Shown here: positions 8,201 to 17,653 of the stretch, piece by piece
Position numbering within the stretch: position 1 is the first letter of the stretch
How the letters are laid out: each line of letters starts with the position of its first letter
Source: JAENVT01 sp031373785
GTDB lineage: Bacteria > Actinomycetota > Acidimicrobiia > Acidimicrobiales > Ilumatobacteraceae
Direction: 5' to 3'
Assembly (NCBI GenBank): GCA_031373785.1
Contig: JANMNE010000072.1
Location: 1 to 54,333 of the forward strand
DNA length: 54,333 nucleotides
The notes under the pieces: generated by a model
Seen by the model: only the letters and a program-made list of their open reading frames with translations
Databases searched by the model: none
What the model was told of the DNA's origin: nothing
Position numbers and translations under genes: made by a program

Positions 8201-9757
8201 TCAGACCGGCGCCTCGACGCGCCGCAGCGGTGTGTGCATCGGCGGTTGGTGGTCCCAGAGATCGGCCAGCAGGTCGCTGCGCAATGAAGCCAGCGCCGGG
8301 TCTGCCCAGCGATTGACGCGCTGCAACGGGTCATCGCTGAGGTCATACAGCTCGCCCTCGGTGCCGTCGTGGCTGTACCCCGGCTGGTAGGTGCTGCAGA
8401 CCCACCCGTCTCGGGTGATGGTCCGCAGGTGCACGTCGACGCCGAACAGCTCGCTGTCCCACTCGGTCAACACCCGCTCGAAGCCGCGTGCGTCGGCATC
8501 GACGTCGTCGACGGGCAGCGCTGAGCCCTCCATCCAATCCGGCGCAGGGAGGCCGGCGATGTGGCAGAACGTCGGTGCCAGGTCGACCAGGCCCACCGGT
8601 CGAGTCACCGCGGCCGGGCTCACGCCGTTGGATGCCGCGCTGGCGCTCGAAGACGGTGCCGGCCTCCAGATCAGCGGCAGGCGCATCAACGCGTCGACGT
8701 GGTACGGCCCCTTGAAGAGCAGGCCGAAGTCGCCCTGCAGCTCGCCGTGGTCGGTGGTGTAGATCACGTCGAGATCGTCAGCCCAACCGCGTGCCGCGAT
8801 CGCCGCGATCACCCTGCCGAGTGCCTCGTCGATCAACTCGCACTCGACGGCGTTGCGGGCGTTGACCTCGCGCACCTGATCCGCCGTCAGGGTCGCAGGC
8901 ACCCAGTTGGCCGGGGCTTCGTAGTTGGACACCAGGCTGCCGTCGTACCATGCCTTCCAGTGCCGAGGCTTGGCGTCGAGCACCGCCTCGCGTTGCCCGG
9001 CGTCCGCGATGTAGCCGGCGGGCAGTGGCACGTCGCGCCAATCGACGCGACCGAGCTCCGATGCGGGCGGATCCCACGGATGGTGTGGGTCTGGGAAGCT
9101 CATCCAGCAGAACCAGTCGTCGTCGGCGCCGAGCGAATCGAGCCAGCTGATGGTGCGATCGGCGACCCAGTCGGTGTGGTACCACTCGCGCGGCACGGCG
9201 TTGTCGTGCACCTGCGGCGCACCCGTCTCGCCGCCGCCGGCGGCACTGACCTCCAGGGCCATGTCGAGCACCGGGAAGAACATCGACACCGCCTCCGGAT
9301 GGTTGGCGGCGATCCACCGCGCGTAGTGCAGCGGCCCGAGAGCCCCGTGTGTTGCGGTCTCGAAGTGCTCGAAACCACGGTGCAGTCCGACCAGTTCCTC
9401 GCGGGCGAAGCGGTTCTCGGCAAAGCGGGCGAACGGGTCGAGGAACGGCTCGAAGTGAGGCTTGCCGATCAGAGCCGTCCGGTACCCGTTGTCGTGCAGC
9501 ACCGAAGCGACCGACGGGGCGTCGACGGGCAGGGCAACGCCGTTCATCCACACGCCGTGCGTGCTCGGATGCTGACCGGTGACGATGGTCGAGCGCGATG
9601 GCATGCAGACGACGGACTGCGGATGAGCGCGTTCGTAGCGATAGCCCTCGGCTGCGAGCCGGTCGACCACCGGCGTGCGCGCAACGCTGCCGCCGTTGCA
9701 GCCGAGCGTGTCGTATCGCTGCTGATCACTGGTCACCAACAAGATCTTGCGACCCAT
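8201..9757 (-). CDS. Sulfatase (Cys-type arylsulfatase family)
   Basis: This is a 518-residue sulfatase/alkaline phosphatase superfamily enzyme. The N-terminal metal ligands are in LLVTSDQQRYD, and the modification motif is CMPSR (C-x-P-x-R), whose Cys would be converted to formylglycine. Later metal ligands appear in YTTDHGELQGDFG and GPYHVDALMRLPLIW. No signal peptide is visible, so it is probably cytoplasmic. The ATG overlaps the stop of the SRPBCC gene by one base (TGATG), so translation is probably coupled. The long upstream extension of the frame is shadow coding. The substrate is unknown; no formylglycine-generating enzyme is in the window. Confidence 0.88.
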   Translation of the reverse strand: MGRKILLVTSDQQRYDTLGCNGGSVARTPVVDRLAAEGYRYERAHPQSVVCMPSRSTIVTGQHPSTHGVWMNGVALPVDAPSVASVLHDNGYRTALIGKPHFEPFLDPFARFAENRFAREELVGLHRGFEHFETATHGALGPLHYARWIAANHPEAVSMFFPVLDMALEVSAAGGGETGAPQVHDNAVPREWYHTDWVADRTISWLDSLGADDDWFCWMSFPDPHHPWDPPASELGRVDWRDVPLPAGYIADAGQREAVLDAKPRHWKAWYDGSLVSNYEAPANWVPATLTADQVREVNARNAVECELIDEALGRVIAAIAARGWADDLDVIYTTDHGELQGDFGLLFKGPYHVDALMRLPLIWRPAPSSSASAASNGVSPAAVTRPVGLVDLAPTFCHIAGLPAPDWMEGSALPVDDVDADARGFERVLTEWDSELFGVDVHLRTITRDGWVCSTYQPGYSHDGTEGELYDLSDDPLQRVNRWADPALASLRSDLLADLWDHQPPMHTPLRRVEAPV

Positions 9758-10170
9758 CAGCGGGCTCCTTCGTGCGTGTCGGATTCCATCTGTCGCTTGA
9801 GCTCGTCGAGCGCCCCCGCTGTCGCGCCGCCGATCGTCAGTGCCATGGCACGCGGGTCGGCATCGGTCGAGTACACGACCAGGCAGGTGTCGTCGCCGAG
9901 GTCGATCACGTCGATCCCGCCGCGGTGGTAGGCGAACACCGGCGCCGTGATCCGGTACTGAAAGCGGCGCTGGATGTCGTCGTGCACGAGGATCTCCTCG
10001 GGCATCGAGATGCCCGAGCCGAGGGTGATCACGCGGACGTTTCCCTCGACGTGACACGCGTCGATGCCCGGGAACCACTCGTGAAGTCGCGTCGCATCGC
10101 CGGCGAGCTCCCAAACCGTCGCGGCCGGTCGGTTGATGCGGAGCTGATGGCGAATGGAACCGAGGGTCAT
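9757..10170 (-). CDS. SRPBCC (START-like) family protein
   Basis: This 137-residue protein starts MTLGSIRHQLRINRPAATVW, the usual first strand and helix of the polyketide cyclase/dehydrase-like SRPBCC fold. WFPGIDACHVEG and QYRITAPVFAYHRGGI follow as the beta-sheet. These small proteins bind hydrophobic ligands. It is the first gene of a two-gene unit with the sulfatase, to which it is joined by a one-base overlap. It is divergent from ppc across 85 bp that must hold both promoters. Confidence 0.75.
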   Translation of the reverse strand: MTLGSIRHQLRINRPAATVWELAGDATRLHEWFPGIDACHVEGNVRVITLGSGISMPEEILVHDDIQRRFQYRITAPVFAYHRGGIDVIDLGDDTCLVVYSTDADPRAMALTIGGATAGALDELKRQMESDTHEGAR

Positions 10171-10255
10171 GGTGCGCGTCGTGTCATGATGCGAACCGAC
10201 GGTAGCGCCCGGCCAATTCGGCCGAGCAGTCCGTCCCGTCTCGTATCCTTGACCG

Positions 10256-12979
10256 ATGCGCCAGTCCGAGTCGCTCAACGACGACATCCGCCTGTTGGGG
10301 CGCACACTCGGCGACGTCATCGCTGATCAGGCTGGCAGCGAGACGCTCGAACTGGTGGAGTCGATTCGCCGTGCCGCGGTCGGTGACATCGACCCGGCGC
10401 ACCTGATCGAGCTGCTCGACCCGTTGCCGATCGCCGACGCGCTGCATGTGATCCGGGCCTTCAGCTACTTCGCGATGTTGGCCAACATCGCCGAAGACAC
10501 CGATCATGCCCGCCGTCGCCGGGCACTGGTGCAGAGCGGCTCGCCTGCGCCCCCCGGCACCCTGGCGCGCACGATCCAGCTGGTCAACGACTCCGGGCTC
10601 GACGCTGCACACGTGCAAGCGGCTGTCGGCGCCAGTGAGGTCGTACCGGTGCTGACGGCGCACCCGACCGAGATCCGCCGACGCACGATCCAGTCGATCC
10701 AGACGGCAGTCACGGCATTGATGGCACAGCGCGATCGGCTCGACATGAATCACGTCGAGGAGGCCGAATGGCGCGACGAGCTGTGGCGGCAGATCGTCAC
10801 GCTGTGGCAGACGGCGATGCTGCGGCTCACCAAGTTGCGCCTGCGCGACGAGGTCAATGATGCGATGCGCTACTTCGAGCTGTCGCTGCTGTCGCAGGGA
10901 CCGATCTTGAATGCGGCGATCAACAACGCGTTCGGGACCCGGCCAGATCGCGAGCGGCCGCTGCTGCGGATCGGCTCGTGGATCGGTGGCGATCGGGACG
11001 GCAATCCGTTCGTGACGGCCGACGTGCTGGCCGACACGTTCCAGCAGCAAGCGGGACTGGCGTTGGGCCACCACCTTCGGCAACTGTGGCGCCTGGCGGA
11101 GGAGTTGTCGATGTCGTCGCGCCTCGTCACCACGACGCCGGCACTCATGCGCCTCACCGAGGCCGCCAACGACACCTCGCCATATCGTCTCGACGAGCTC
11201 TACCGCCAGGCGGTACGCGGCATGCATGCCCGCGTGGCAGCAACGGCGGAGGGCCTGATCGGTCGTGTGCCGGGCAATGCCCCGATCGGTGATCGCCCGC
11301 GGTACGACTCGCCATCGGAGCTGCTCGCCGATCTCGACGTCATCGATACATCCCTGCGCCAACATGGCGCTCACGCCGTCGCCAACGGGCGGCTCACCGC
11401 ACTGCGCGGCGCAGTCGAGACGTTCGGGTTCCACCTGGCGACGGTCGACCTGCGGCAGAACTCCGCTGTGCACGAGCAGGTGGTCGACGAACTGTTGCGC
11501 ATCGGCGGTGTGTGCGCCACCTACCTGACGTTCGACGAGGCCAGGCGGGTCGAGGTGCTGTCTGCCGAACTGTCGACGGCGCGTCCACTGTTGGGCGTCG
11601 ACTCGGCCGTCAGCGACCTGGCGGACAGCGAGTTGGCGATCCTTCGTCAGGCCGCCGACACGTTGCGAACATTCGGGCCGAACTCGATCGAGAACTACAT
11701 CATCTCGAAGTGCGAGTCGGTTTCGGATGTGCTCGAAGTCGCCGTCCTGTTCCGCGAGGTCGGACTGCTTCGCTCCACCGCAACGTCGGCTTCGCCCACC
11801 GAACTTGCCATCGGAATCGTGCCGCTGTTCGAGACGATCGCCGACCTGCAGGGTGCCGCCGCCGTCGTCGACGCATTGTGGTCGCATCCGCGGTACGCCG
11901 AGTGGCTCGACCACCGCGAGCGTCTGCAAGAAGTGATGCTGGGCTACTCCGACAGCAACAAGGACGGTGGCTACATGGCCTCGAACTGGGCGCTGTACCG
12001 ATGCCAGGAGGATCTCGTCGAGGTCGCCCAACGGCACCGCGTGAAGTTGCGCCTCTTCCACGGTCGCGGCGGCACGGTCGGCCGCGGCGGCGGTTCGAGC
12101 TATCACGCGATCATGGCCCAGCCATCGGGCAGCGTGCAGGTGGGGCTGCGGATGACCGAACAGGGCGAGATGATCAGCGCCAAGTTCGCGGACCCCGAGC
12201 GAGCCCGCCAGAACCTCGAGGCGTTGGTCGCGGCATCGATCGAGTCGACCGTCTTGCGCGGTTGGCAGACCGACCACGTCGACCCGAGGTTCGTGCGCAT
12301 CGCCGACGAGTTGTCGACCGCCTCGCAAACTGCGTATCGACGTCTCGTCTACGAAACACCCGGCTTCGTCGACTGGTTCCGGGCGATCACGCCCGTCGTC
12401 GAGCTGTCGACCATGAACATCGGCTCTCGCCCGGCATCGCGTACCAACTCCGGGCGGATCGAAGACCTTCGGGCGATTCCGTGGGTGTTCAGCTGGAGCC
12501 AGTGCCGGCTGATGTTGCCGGGATGGTTCGGAGTCGGCACCGCGGTGACCGACTGGGTCGGCGGCGACGACGAACGTGTCGCCGAATTGCGAGCCATGCA
12601 CGAGCAGTGGCCGTGGTTCCGCACCGTCGTGTCGAACATGGCGCAGGTGTTGGCCAAGACCGATCTCGCGATCGCGGCGCGCTACCAGACGTTGGCGGCC
12701 GACGTGGCCGGAGCCGAGCAGTTCTTCGACATGGTCGCTGCGGAGCATGCGAAGGCGGTGTGGACCGCGAAGGTGGTCTCGGGACACGACGACTTGCTCT
12801 ACGACAACCCGGCGCTGGCTCGTGGCGTCCGCTACCGCATCCCCTACATCGCGCCGCTGAACCACATGCAGGTCGCGCTGCTGCGCCGGTGGCGTGGCGG
12901 CGATCAGACCGAACTGATCCAGCGCGGCATCCACCTGGCCATCAACGGCGTCGCCACCGGCCTGCGCAACAGCGGCTGA
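10256..12979 (+). CDS. ppc: Phosphoenolpyruvate carboxylase
   Basis: This is a 907-residue enzyme carboxylating PEP to oxaloacetate, the anaplerotic feed of the TCA cycle. All hallmark segments are in order: VLTAHPTE with catalytic His136, GGDRDGNPFV, GYSDSNKDGGYMAS, the PEP/bicarbonate loop FHGRGGTVGRGGGS starting at Phe601, RAIPWVFSWSQ, and the C-terminal GLRNSG (family RNTG). The length matches bacterial PEPC. It is monocistronic, with a hairpin 17 bp after its stop. Malate synthase G at 44-46 kb supplies a second route to C4 acids. Confidence 0.97.
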   Translation: MRQSESLNDDIRLLGRTLGDVIADQAGSETLELVESIRRAAVGDIDPAHLIELLDPLPIADALHVIRAFSYFAMLANIAEDTDHARRRRALVQSGSPAPPGTLARTIQLVNDSGLDAAHVQAAVGASEVVPVLTAHPTEIRRRTIQSIQTAVTALMAQRDRLDMNHVEEAEWRDELWRQIVTLWQTAMLRLTKLRLRDEVNDAMRYFELSLLSQGPILNAAINNAFGTRPDRERPLLRIGSWIGGDRDGNPFVTADVLADTFQQQAGLALGHHLRQLWRLAEELSMSSRLVTTTPALMRLTEAANDTSPYRLDELYRQAVRGMHARVAATAEGLIGRVPGNAPIGDRPRYDSPSELLADLDVIDTSLRQHGAHAVANGRLTALRGAVETFGFHLATVDLRQNSAVHEQVVDELLRIGGVCATYLTFDEARRVEVLSAELSTARPLLGVDSAVSDLADSELAILRQAADTLRTFGPNSIENYIISKCESVSDVLEVAVLFREVGLLRSTATSASPTELAIGIVPLFETIADLQGAAAVVDALWSHPRYAEWLDHRERLQEVMLGYSDSNKDGGYMASNWALYRCQEDLVEVAQRHRVKLRLFHGRGGTVGRGGGSSYHAIMAQPSGSVQVGLRMTEQGEMISAKFADPERARQNLEALVAASIESTVLRGWQTDHVDPRFVRIADELSTASQTAYRRLVYETPGFVDWFRAITPVVELSTMNIGSRPASRTNSGRIEDLRAIPWVFSWSQCRLMLPGWFGVGTAVTDWVGGDDERVAELRAMHEQWPWFRTVVSNMAQVLAKTDLAIAARYQTLAADVAGAEQFFDMVAAEHAKAVWTAKVVSGHDDLLYDNPALARGVRYRIPYIAPLNHMQVALLRRWRGGDQTELIQRGIHLAINGVATGLRNSG

Positions 12980-12996
12980 ACCGGCACGGGTCCTGA

Positions 12997-13035
12997 GGAG
13001 TTCGTGGCGCCCACCCGGGTGCCCCGAACAACTCC
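12997..13035. terminator. Hairpin between convergent ppc and BaiN-like gene
   Basis: GGAGTT (12997-13002) pairs with AACTCC (13030-13035). A GTTCG/CGAAC register and a GC-rich core (CACCCGGGTG) lie inside. It is placed 17 bp after ppc and 12 bp before the convergent flavoprotein stop, as expected of a bidirectional terminator. No U-tract is present. Confidence 0.5.
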
Positions 13036-13047
13036 ACGGGGCTGCTG

Positions 13048-14277
13048 CTACCGGGTCCACTCAAGTGCGCCTCGTGCTGCTGCCACGGCCGTGCTGAACG
13101 AGGCCTGCAGCAGGTAGCCGCCGGTCGGCGCATCCCAATCGAGCATCTCGCCGGCGACGAACGTGCCAGGCAGGCGATGCAGCATGAAGCGGTCATCGAC
13201 CTCGTCCAAGACGATGCCGCCTGCGCTCGAGATGGCTCGGTCGATCGGCATGGTTGCCTCGATCGTCAACGGGACCGCCTTGACCAGGTTGGCCAACTCG
13301 GCCGGGTCGGTCGGCACGCGGTTGTCGGTCACCTCACGCAGCAACGAGATCGCAATCGGTGTCAGGCCAATGGTGTGCCTCAGCAACGCGGCGATCGAAT
13401 CCTTCGGCCGGCCGCGGGCGAGCCGCTCGCCGACCTGGGCGACCGTCAGGTCGGGCTGCAGATCGATGGTGATCGGGCAGCGGCCACGACGATCGAGGTC
13501 GTCTCGAATGGCGGCCGATTGCCCGTAGACCGGCCCGCCCTCGATCCCGTGACGGGTGATCATCGCGTCGCCGCGCACACGAGCGGCGCCCACCACGATC
13601 GCGACGTTCTTCAGCGGGACCGCCGCGAATCGCTCGGCAAAGTGCGCCGTCCAGGCGATCTTCATGCCGCAGTTCGCCGGGCGAAGGTCGTTCACCCGGA
13701 CCCCCGCAGCGCGCAGAATCGGGACCCACCCGCCGTCGGAACCCACTCGCGGCCAACTCGCACCGCCGAGCGCCAGCACGGTGATGTCGCTGGCCACCTC
13801 GGCGATGTCGTCATCGGACGACGCGAAGCGCAGTCGTCGTCCATCGACCGATCCGTCGGCCGTGGTGGCCCAGCCGACCCAACGACGACGGACTTCGATC
13901 GACACACCGAGGTCGGCGAGGCGAATGAGCCACGCCCTCAGCAGTGGCGTGGCGCGCCACGATTCGAGGAAGACGTGCCCGGTCGACCCGACGAAGGACG
14001 GTTCGCCGAGCGCCGCGCACCACGCCCGCAGCTCCTGCGGGCCGAAGGCTTGGATCGCAGCGCCAAGCCGGTCGCCTCCCGTGCTGTAGCGGGTCAGCAA
14101 CCGTTCGAGCGGCTCGCTGTTCGTGATGTTCAGCCCGCTGCGCCCGGCGAGCAGCAGCTTGCGCCCGACCGACGGCATGTGCTCGTAGACCGTCACGGCG
14201 ACGCCGGCGGAGGCGAGCACCTCGGCAGCCATCAGCCCGCCCGGGCCCCCTCCCACGACCGTCGCCGATCGTGTCAC
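13048..14277 (-). CDS. NAD(P)/FAD-dependent oxidoreductase, HI0933/BaiN family
   Basis: This is a 409-residue flavoprotein with an N-terminal Rossmann motif (ATVVGGGPGGLMAAEVLA). The family signature SVGRKLLLAGRSGLNITNSE follows, and ALGGASWPRVGSDG and ETMLDWDAPTGGYLLQ-like segments near the end (GEMLDWDAPTGGYLLQ) also fit. This family includes 3-dehydro-bile-acid reductases and many members of unknown role. The GTG start overlaps the preceding gene's TGA (GTGA), so it is the third gene of a tightly coupled minus-strand set with the membrane protein and methyltransferase. That position hints at lipid or quinone chemistry, which is only inference. Confidence 0.85.
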   Translation of the reverse strand: MTRSATVVGGGPGGLMAAEVLASAGVAVTVYEHMPSVGRKLLLAGRSGLNITNSEPLERLLTRYSTGGDRLGAAIQAFGPQELRAWCAALGEPSFVGSTGHVFLESWRATPLLRAWLIRLADLGVSIEVRRRWVGWATTADGSVDGRRLRFASSDDDIAEVASDITVLALGGASWPRVGSDGGWVPILRAAGVRVNDLRPANCGMKIAWTAHFAERFAAVPLKNVAIVVGAARVRGDAMITRHGIEGGPVYGQSAAIRDDLDRRGRCPITIDLQPDLTVAQVGERLARGRPKDSIAALLRHTIGLTPIAISLLREVTDNRVPTDPAELANLVKAVPLTIEATMPIDRAISSAGGIVLDEVDDRFMLHRLPGTFVAGEMLDWDAPTGGYLLQASFSTAVAAARGALEWTR

Positions 14278-15053
14278 GGCCAGGGTGTCAATCGGGCCAG
14301 GGCAAGGGTCACGGCCAGTACCACGGCCGCCCAGCTCAAGGCTCGGAGCGCGCCTTCGAGCGGCGCGAGCAGGGTGGCCCGATCGACATCGGCAACGTTG
14401 CCGTCACTGTCCACGATCGTGCCGCGTACGTCGTTGGTCTTGCGGCGCAGCCTGCGGGCCGGTGTAGAGAGGCGGCGTTGCGCCGTGCTCAGGAAGAAGG
14501 CGAACAGTGCTGCGCCGACGGAGGCGATGTCGAGACGCTCGTGCTGGGCGTAGTAACCGGTGAGCACCGGGAACGCGCCCCAGCTGGCGGCGAAGATGTG
14601 GTCGGTGTGCAGCCGGCCGCCGAGCAGTTCGAGGTTGTACCCGACGGCCAGAGCAACGCCGACGACGATGAAGACGATCAGTGGCAGGCCGATGTCGGTC
14701 ACGCCGAGAACGCCGATCACTGCTGCGCCGCCGATGCCGATGATCGCCGCGGTGATCAGGATCGACGAGCGGATCGACGTGGCCAGCGGTCGGCCGTGCA
14801 GTTCGTCGAGCGCGTGCGCACCGATCCCGACGGCGAGGAAGAACGCCGCCACGGTGGCGATCAGCCGGCCGGCATCGACCGGGCCAACCAGGCATGCTCC
14901 GACGACCACGTAGGAGAGGTGCCAGGCGGTGTACGGCGGATGCAACAGGGTCCACCAGTCGCCAGCGGCCCGTCGCGAGGCGAACTTCGGCCGGGCATAG
15001 AACGCCGGCGCGAGCTGACTGAGCCGCTCGACCGGCTTGTCAGGAGCGCTCAT
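14274..15053 (-). CDS. Polytopic membrane protein, possibly distant UbiA-like
   Basis: This 259-residue protein has about seven or eight hydrophobic segments. After a short amphipathic N-terminus (AGDWWTLLHPPYTAWHLSYV) comes an acidic cytoplasmic-loop motif, HALDELHGRPLATSI, then AVGYNLELLGGRLHTDH. The overall layout resembles UbiA prenyltransferases, but the canonical NDxxD motif is absent, so that assignment is weak. It overlaps the methyltransferase stop/start by 4 bp (ATGA) and the BaiN-like gene by 3 bp, so the three are one operon. Confidence 0.6.
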   Translation of the reverse strand: MSAPDKPVERLSQLAPAFYARPKFASRRAAGDWWTLLHPPYTAWHLSYVVVGACLVGPVDAGRLIATVAAFFLAVGIGAHALDELHGRPLATSIRSSILITAAIIGIGGAAVIGVLGVTDIGLPLIVFIVVGVALAVGYNLELLGGRLHTDHIFAASWGAFPVLTGYYAQHERLDIASVGAALFAFFLSTAQRRLSTPARRLRRKTNDVRGTIVDSDGNVADVDRATLLAPLEGALRALSWAAVVLAVTLALARLTPWP

Positions 15054-15814
15054 CGGGCGCGTCGGCCCCACATGATCAGACCGCCGCCCAGGCTCATGGT
15101 GCGAGTCTCGACCTCGTCGATGCCCGCCGTCTTCCACGCATCCACCGTCCAGTCCACGGGGTACTCGCGGTAGTGCGTCGAGATGCTCGGGCCGAGGAAC
15201 CGGCCGACGTGGTACCAAGCCCGCCCGCCGGTGATCCAGCCGGCGATGGGGAGCACGATCCGCGTGTAGCACCACCACGCGACTCGCCACCACGGTGCGG
15301 TCGGGACAGCGAACTCGAGGCTGGCGATCGGTCCACCCGGTTTCACGACGCGCGCCAACTCGGCGAGTGTGCCCGCCGGGTCCGCCACGTATCGAAGGAG
15401 GTAGGTGAAGGTCAGCGCGTCGAAGCACGCATCGGGAAACGGAAGTTGCTCACCCCGACCGAGCATCAGCCCGATGCGGTCCTGCAAGCCCGCCTCGGCG
15501 ACGCTGCTGACGCCCTGTCGCAGCATGTTCTCATTGAGATCGAGCCCGACGATGTAGGCATCCGTTGCCTCGGCAAGGGCGCGGCTGACTCGGGCGGGCC
15601 CGCACGCTACGTCGAGAACGAGGCGCGCATCCGCGCCGGTCACGTGCTCGACCATCGCGTTTCGCCAGCGACGGTTCTGACCCATTGACAGCACCTCGGC
15701 GAGCCGGTCGTAGCGACCGGCCAGTTGGGCGAACAAGCGCCGGGCGAACACGTTGGGTTGTGTTCGGGATCGAGTGACGTCCATCGAGTCGCTCCAATCA
15801 GCGCCGTTGCCCAC
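15050..15814 (-). CDS. UbiE/MenG-like class I SAM methyltransferase
   Basis: This is a 254-residue methyltransferase related to demethylmenaquinone methyltransferase. SAM motif I is LVLDVACGPARVSRAL, the acidic end of strand 2 is VGLDLNENML, motif II is FDALTFTYLLRYVADP, and the post-motif is ARVVKPGGPIASLEF. The N-terminal FAQLAGRYDRLAEVLSMGQNRRW matches the UbiE opening. A later start at MDVTRSRTQ (15784) would widen the 14-bp divergent gap to the geranylgeranyl reductase gene and may be the real one. With that neighbour it suggests menaquinone maturation, although a different lipid substrate is possible. Confidence 0.8.
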   Translation of the reverse strand: MGNGADWSDSMDVTRSRTQPNVFARRLFAQLAGRYDRLAEVLSMGQNRRWRNAMVEHVTGADARLVLDVACGPARVSRALAEATDAYIVGLDLNENMLRQGVSSVAEAGLQDRIGLMLGRGEQLPFPDACFDALTFTYLLRYVADPAGTLAELARVVKPGGPIASLEFAVPTAPWWRVAWWCYTRIVLPIAGWITGGRAWYHVGRFLGPSISTHYREYPVDWTVDAWKTAGIDEVETRTMSLGGGLIMWGRRAR

Positions 15815-15828
15815 GAGGTGTCATTCTG

Positions 15829-17103
15829 ATGGGCGTGTCAGTGTCGAGAGCAGGTTACGACGTGATCGTCGTCGGAGCCGGTCCGGCCGGCAGTCTCGCC
15901 GCGTTCGTTCTGGCCAATGCTGGTGCTCGAGTCGCCCTCATCGACAAGGCAGGCCTCGGTCGTGACAAGGCATGCGGCGATCTCGTCGGGCCGCGCGGGG
16001 TCCGTCTGCTCGACGATCTCGGTCTCGGTGTGGCTGGGGCGCGGACCGCCGGCGACATGATCGTGGCCGGCCCGACGGGTCGGCGCGTCCTGCTGCCGGC
16101 CCGGGCCGGGAGATCGTATCCGGGTCATGCACTGGTCGTTCCCCGGGCGCGATTCGACGCTCACCTTCGTGCTGCGGCGCTCGACGCGGGAGCCGACGAC
16201 ATCTCCGCTCGGCTCGTCTCGGTCGCAGACGGACGGGTCGCGCTCGACCGGGGGCCGGCGATCGAAGCGGACTTCGTCATCGGCGCGGATGGCGCAACCA
16301 GCGCCACCGCGGCCAGCGCCGGGCTGGTCGATCCCGCTCGGGTGCTGTGGGGCTTCGCGCTGCGCGGGTACTTGTCGACCGATGTCGCCCTCCCGGTCAT
16401 CGCCCTCTGGAACGATCGGCCGCGACGAGGTTTCCCGGGCTACGGGTGGGTCTTCCCGGGCCCGGAGGGCGCCAACCTGGGGCTCGGTCTCGGTCTCGGC
16501 AACAGTCGCCACGACGCGCACCGGGCCCAACGACAACTCGATGCGTTCCGGATCCACCTCCATCGCATCGGGCTACTCGACGCGATCGACGATGCGCCGA
16601 CGCGTGTGCTCGGTGGCTGGCTGAAGATGGGCGTGGTCGGCACCCGGCCGGCCGGTGGCAAGGTGCTGCTGGTCGGCGACGCCGCTGGCCTGGTCAACCC
16701 GCTGCAGGGGGAGGGGATCGCGCAGGCGCTGGCCAGCGGCCACGCTGCCGCGAGTGCCGTGATCAGCCGACCCGGCGACGCAGCGCCTTCCTATCGACGC
16801 TGGATTGCCGAGACCTTCGGCCCGTTCGCATCGGTGACCTCACCGATCCACGCGGCGATGGTCGGTCACCCTCGCCGAATCGCCGCGCTGGCCGGCGTGC
16901 TCACCGCGCCGTTGCTCGGCTCGTCGATCGCATTGACTTGGGCGATCTATTGGAACGACCTCATGGACGGGGCCTCCAGATCGGGACCTGCCGCGGCCGC
17001 TGAGGTCGTGCAACACCTCGGGCGGATCGTCACGATGCCGTCGCGTGTGCGTCGTTCACTCGGCCGCGATCTCGGCGACGAGTCCCCGCACGTCGCGTCG
17101 TGA
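15829..17103 (+). CDS. Geranylgeranyl reductase family FAD enzyme (MenJ-like)
   Basis: This is a 424-residue flavoprotein. Features: a Rossmann motif (VIVVGAGPAGSLAAFVLANAG), the substrate-side Cys-Gly motif (DKACGDLVGPRG), the family segment GYGWVFPGPEGANLGLG, and the second FAD motif (GDAAGLVNPLQGEGIAQAL). Relatives saturate isoprenoid chains; in mycobacteria MenJ reduces one isoprene unit of menaquinone. Acidimicrobiia are known for partly saturated menaquinones, and the divergent UbiE-like gene supports that job here. Archaeal-type lipid or chlorophyll reduction is unlikely in this context. No membrane segments are evident apart from a hydrophobic C-terminal helix. Confidence 0.85.
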   Translation: MGVSVSRAGYDVIVVGAGPAGSLAAFVLANAGARVALIDKAGLGRDKACGDLVGPRGVRLLDDLGLGVAGARTAGDMIVAGPTGRRVLLPARAGRSYPGHALVVPRARFDAHLRAAALDAGADDISARLVSVADGRVALDRGPAIEADFVIGADGATSATAASAGLVDPARVLWGFALRGYLSTDVALPVIALWNDRPRRGFPGYGWVFPGPEGANLGLGLGLGNSRHDAHRAQRQLDAFRIHLHRIGLLDAIDDAPTRVLGGWLKMGVVGTRPAGGKVLLVGDAAGLVNPLQGEGIAQALASGHAAASAVISRPGDAAPSYRRWIAETFGPFASVTSPIHAAMVGHPRRIAALAGVLTAPLLGSSIALTWAIYWNDLMDGASRSGPAAAAEVVQHLGRIVTMPSRVRRSLGRDLGDESPHVAS

Positions 17104-17127
17104 CGCCTCGGTGGTAGAACGTTGACC

Positions 17128-17613
17128 ATGTCGATCCTCACCGAGCCAATCCACACCCTTCACGGCGACGAGACCTCGCTTGCCGCATTCGACGGCAAAG
17201 CGATCCTGGCCGTCAACGTCGCTTCCAAGTGCGGGCTCACGCCGCAATACACCGGTCTCGAAGCCCTCCAGAAGCAGTACTCGGATCAAGGCTTCACCGT
17301 CGTGGGCTTTCCGTGCAACCAGTTCGGTGGCCAGGAGCCCGGGACGGCCGACGAGATCGAGACCTTCTGCTCGACGACCTACGGCGTGACCTTCCCGATG
17401 ATGGAGAAGATCGACGTCAACGGCGACGCTCGCCACCCGATCTTCGCGGCGCTCACAGAAGTGGCCGATTCTGAGGGCCACTCCGGTGACATCCGCTGGA
17501 ACTTCGAGAAGTTCCTGATCGCTCCTGACGGCTCGGTCACCCGCTTCAGCCCGATGGTCGCGCCCGAGGACCCTGCCCTCGTCGGCGCCATCGAGGCCAG
17601 CCTGCCCGGCTGA
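17128..17613 (+). CDS. Glutathione peroxidase family thiol peroxidase
   Basis: This is a 161-residue peroxidase. The active-site motif NVASKCGLTPQY carries the peroxidatic Cys, GFPCNQFGGQEPG carries the conserved Gln and a second Cys, and RWNFEKFLI carries the Trp-Asn pair. It is a Cys, not selenocysteine, enzyme. In actinobacteria such proteins usually run on thioredoxin or mycothiol systems rather than glutathione. The ATG at 17128 matches the family start; a TTG at 17122 is unneeded. It follows the reductase gene by 24 bp and may be cotranscribed. Confidence 0.93.
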   Translation: MSILTEPIHTLHGDETSLAAFDGKAILAVNVASKCGLTPQYTGLEALQKQYSDQGFTVVGFPCNQFGGQEPGTADEIETFCSTTYGVTFPMMEKIDVNGDARHPIFAALTEVADSEGHSGDIRWNFEKFLIAPDGSVTRFSPMVAPEDPALVGAIEASLPG

Positions 17614-17653
17614 TCGCCTACGAGACCGGATTGGTCGAGGCCCGGCATCCGCG

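Noticed and set aside
9758..10114. N-terminal extension of the sulfatase frame
   Set aside because: It lies in another frame of the SRPBCC gene; the sulfatase start at 9757 with TGATG overlap is natural.
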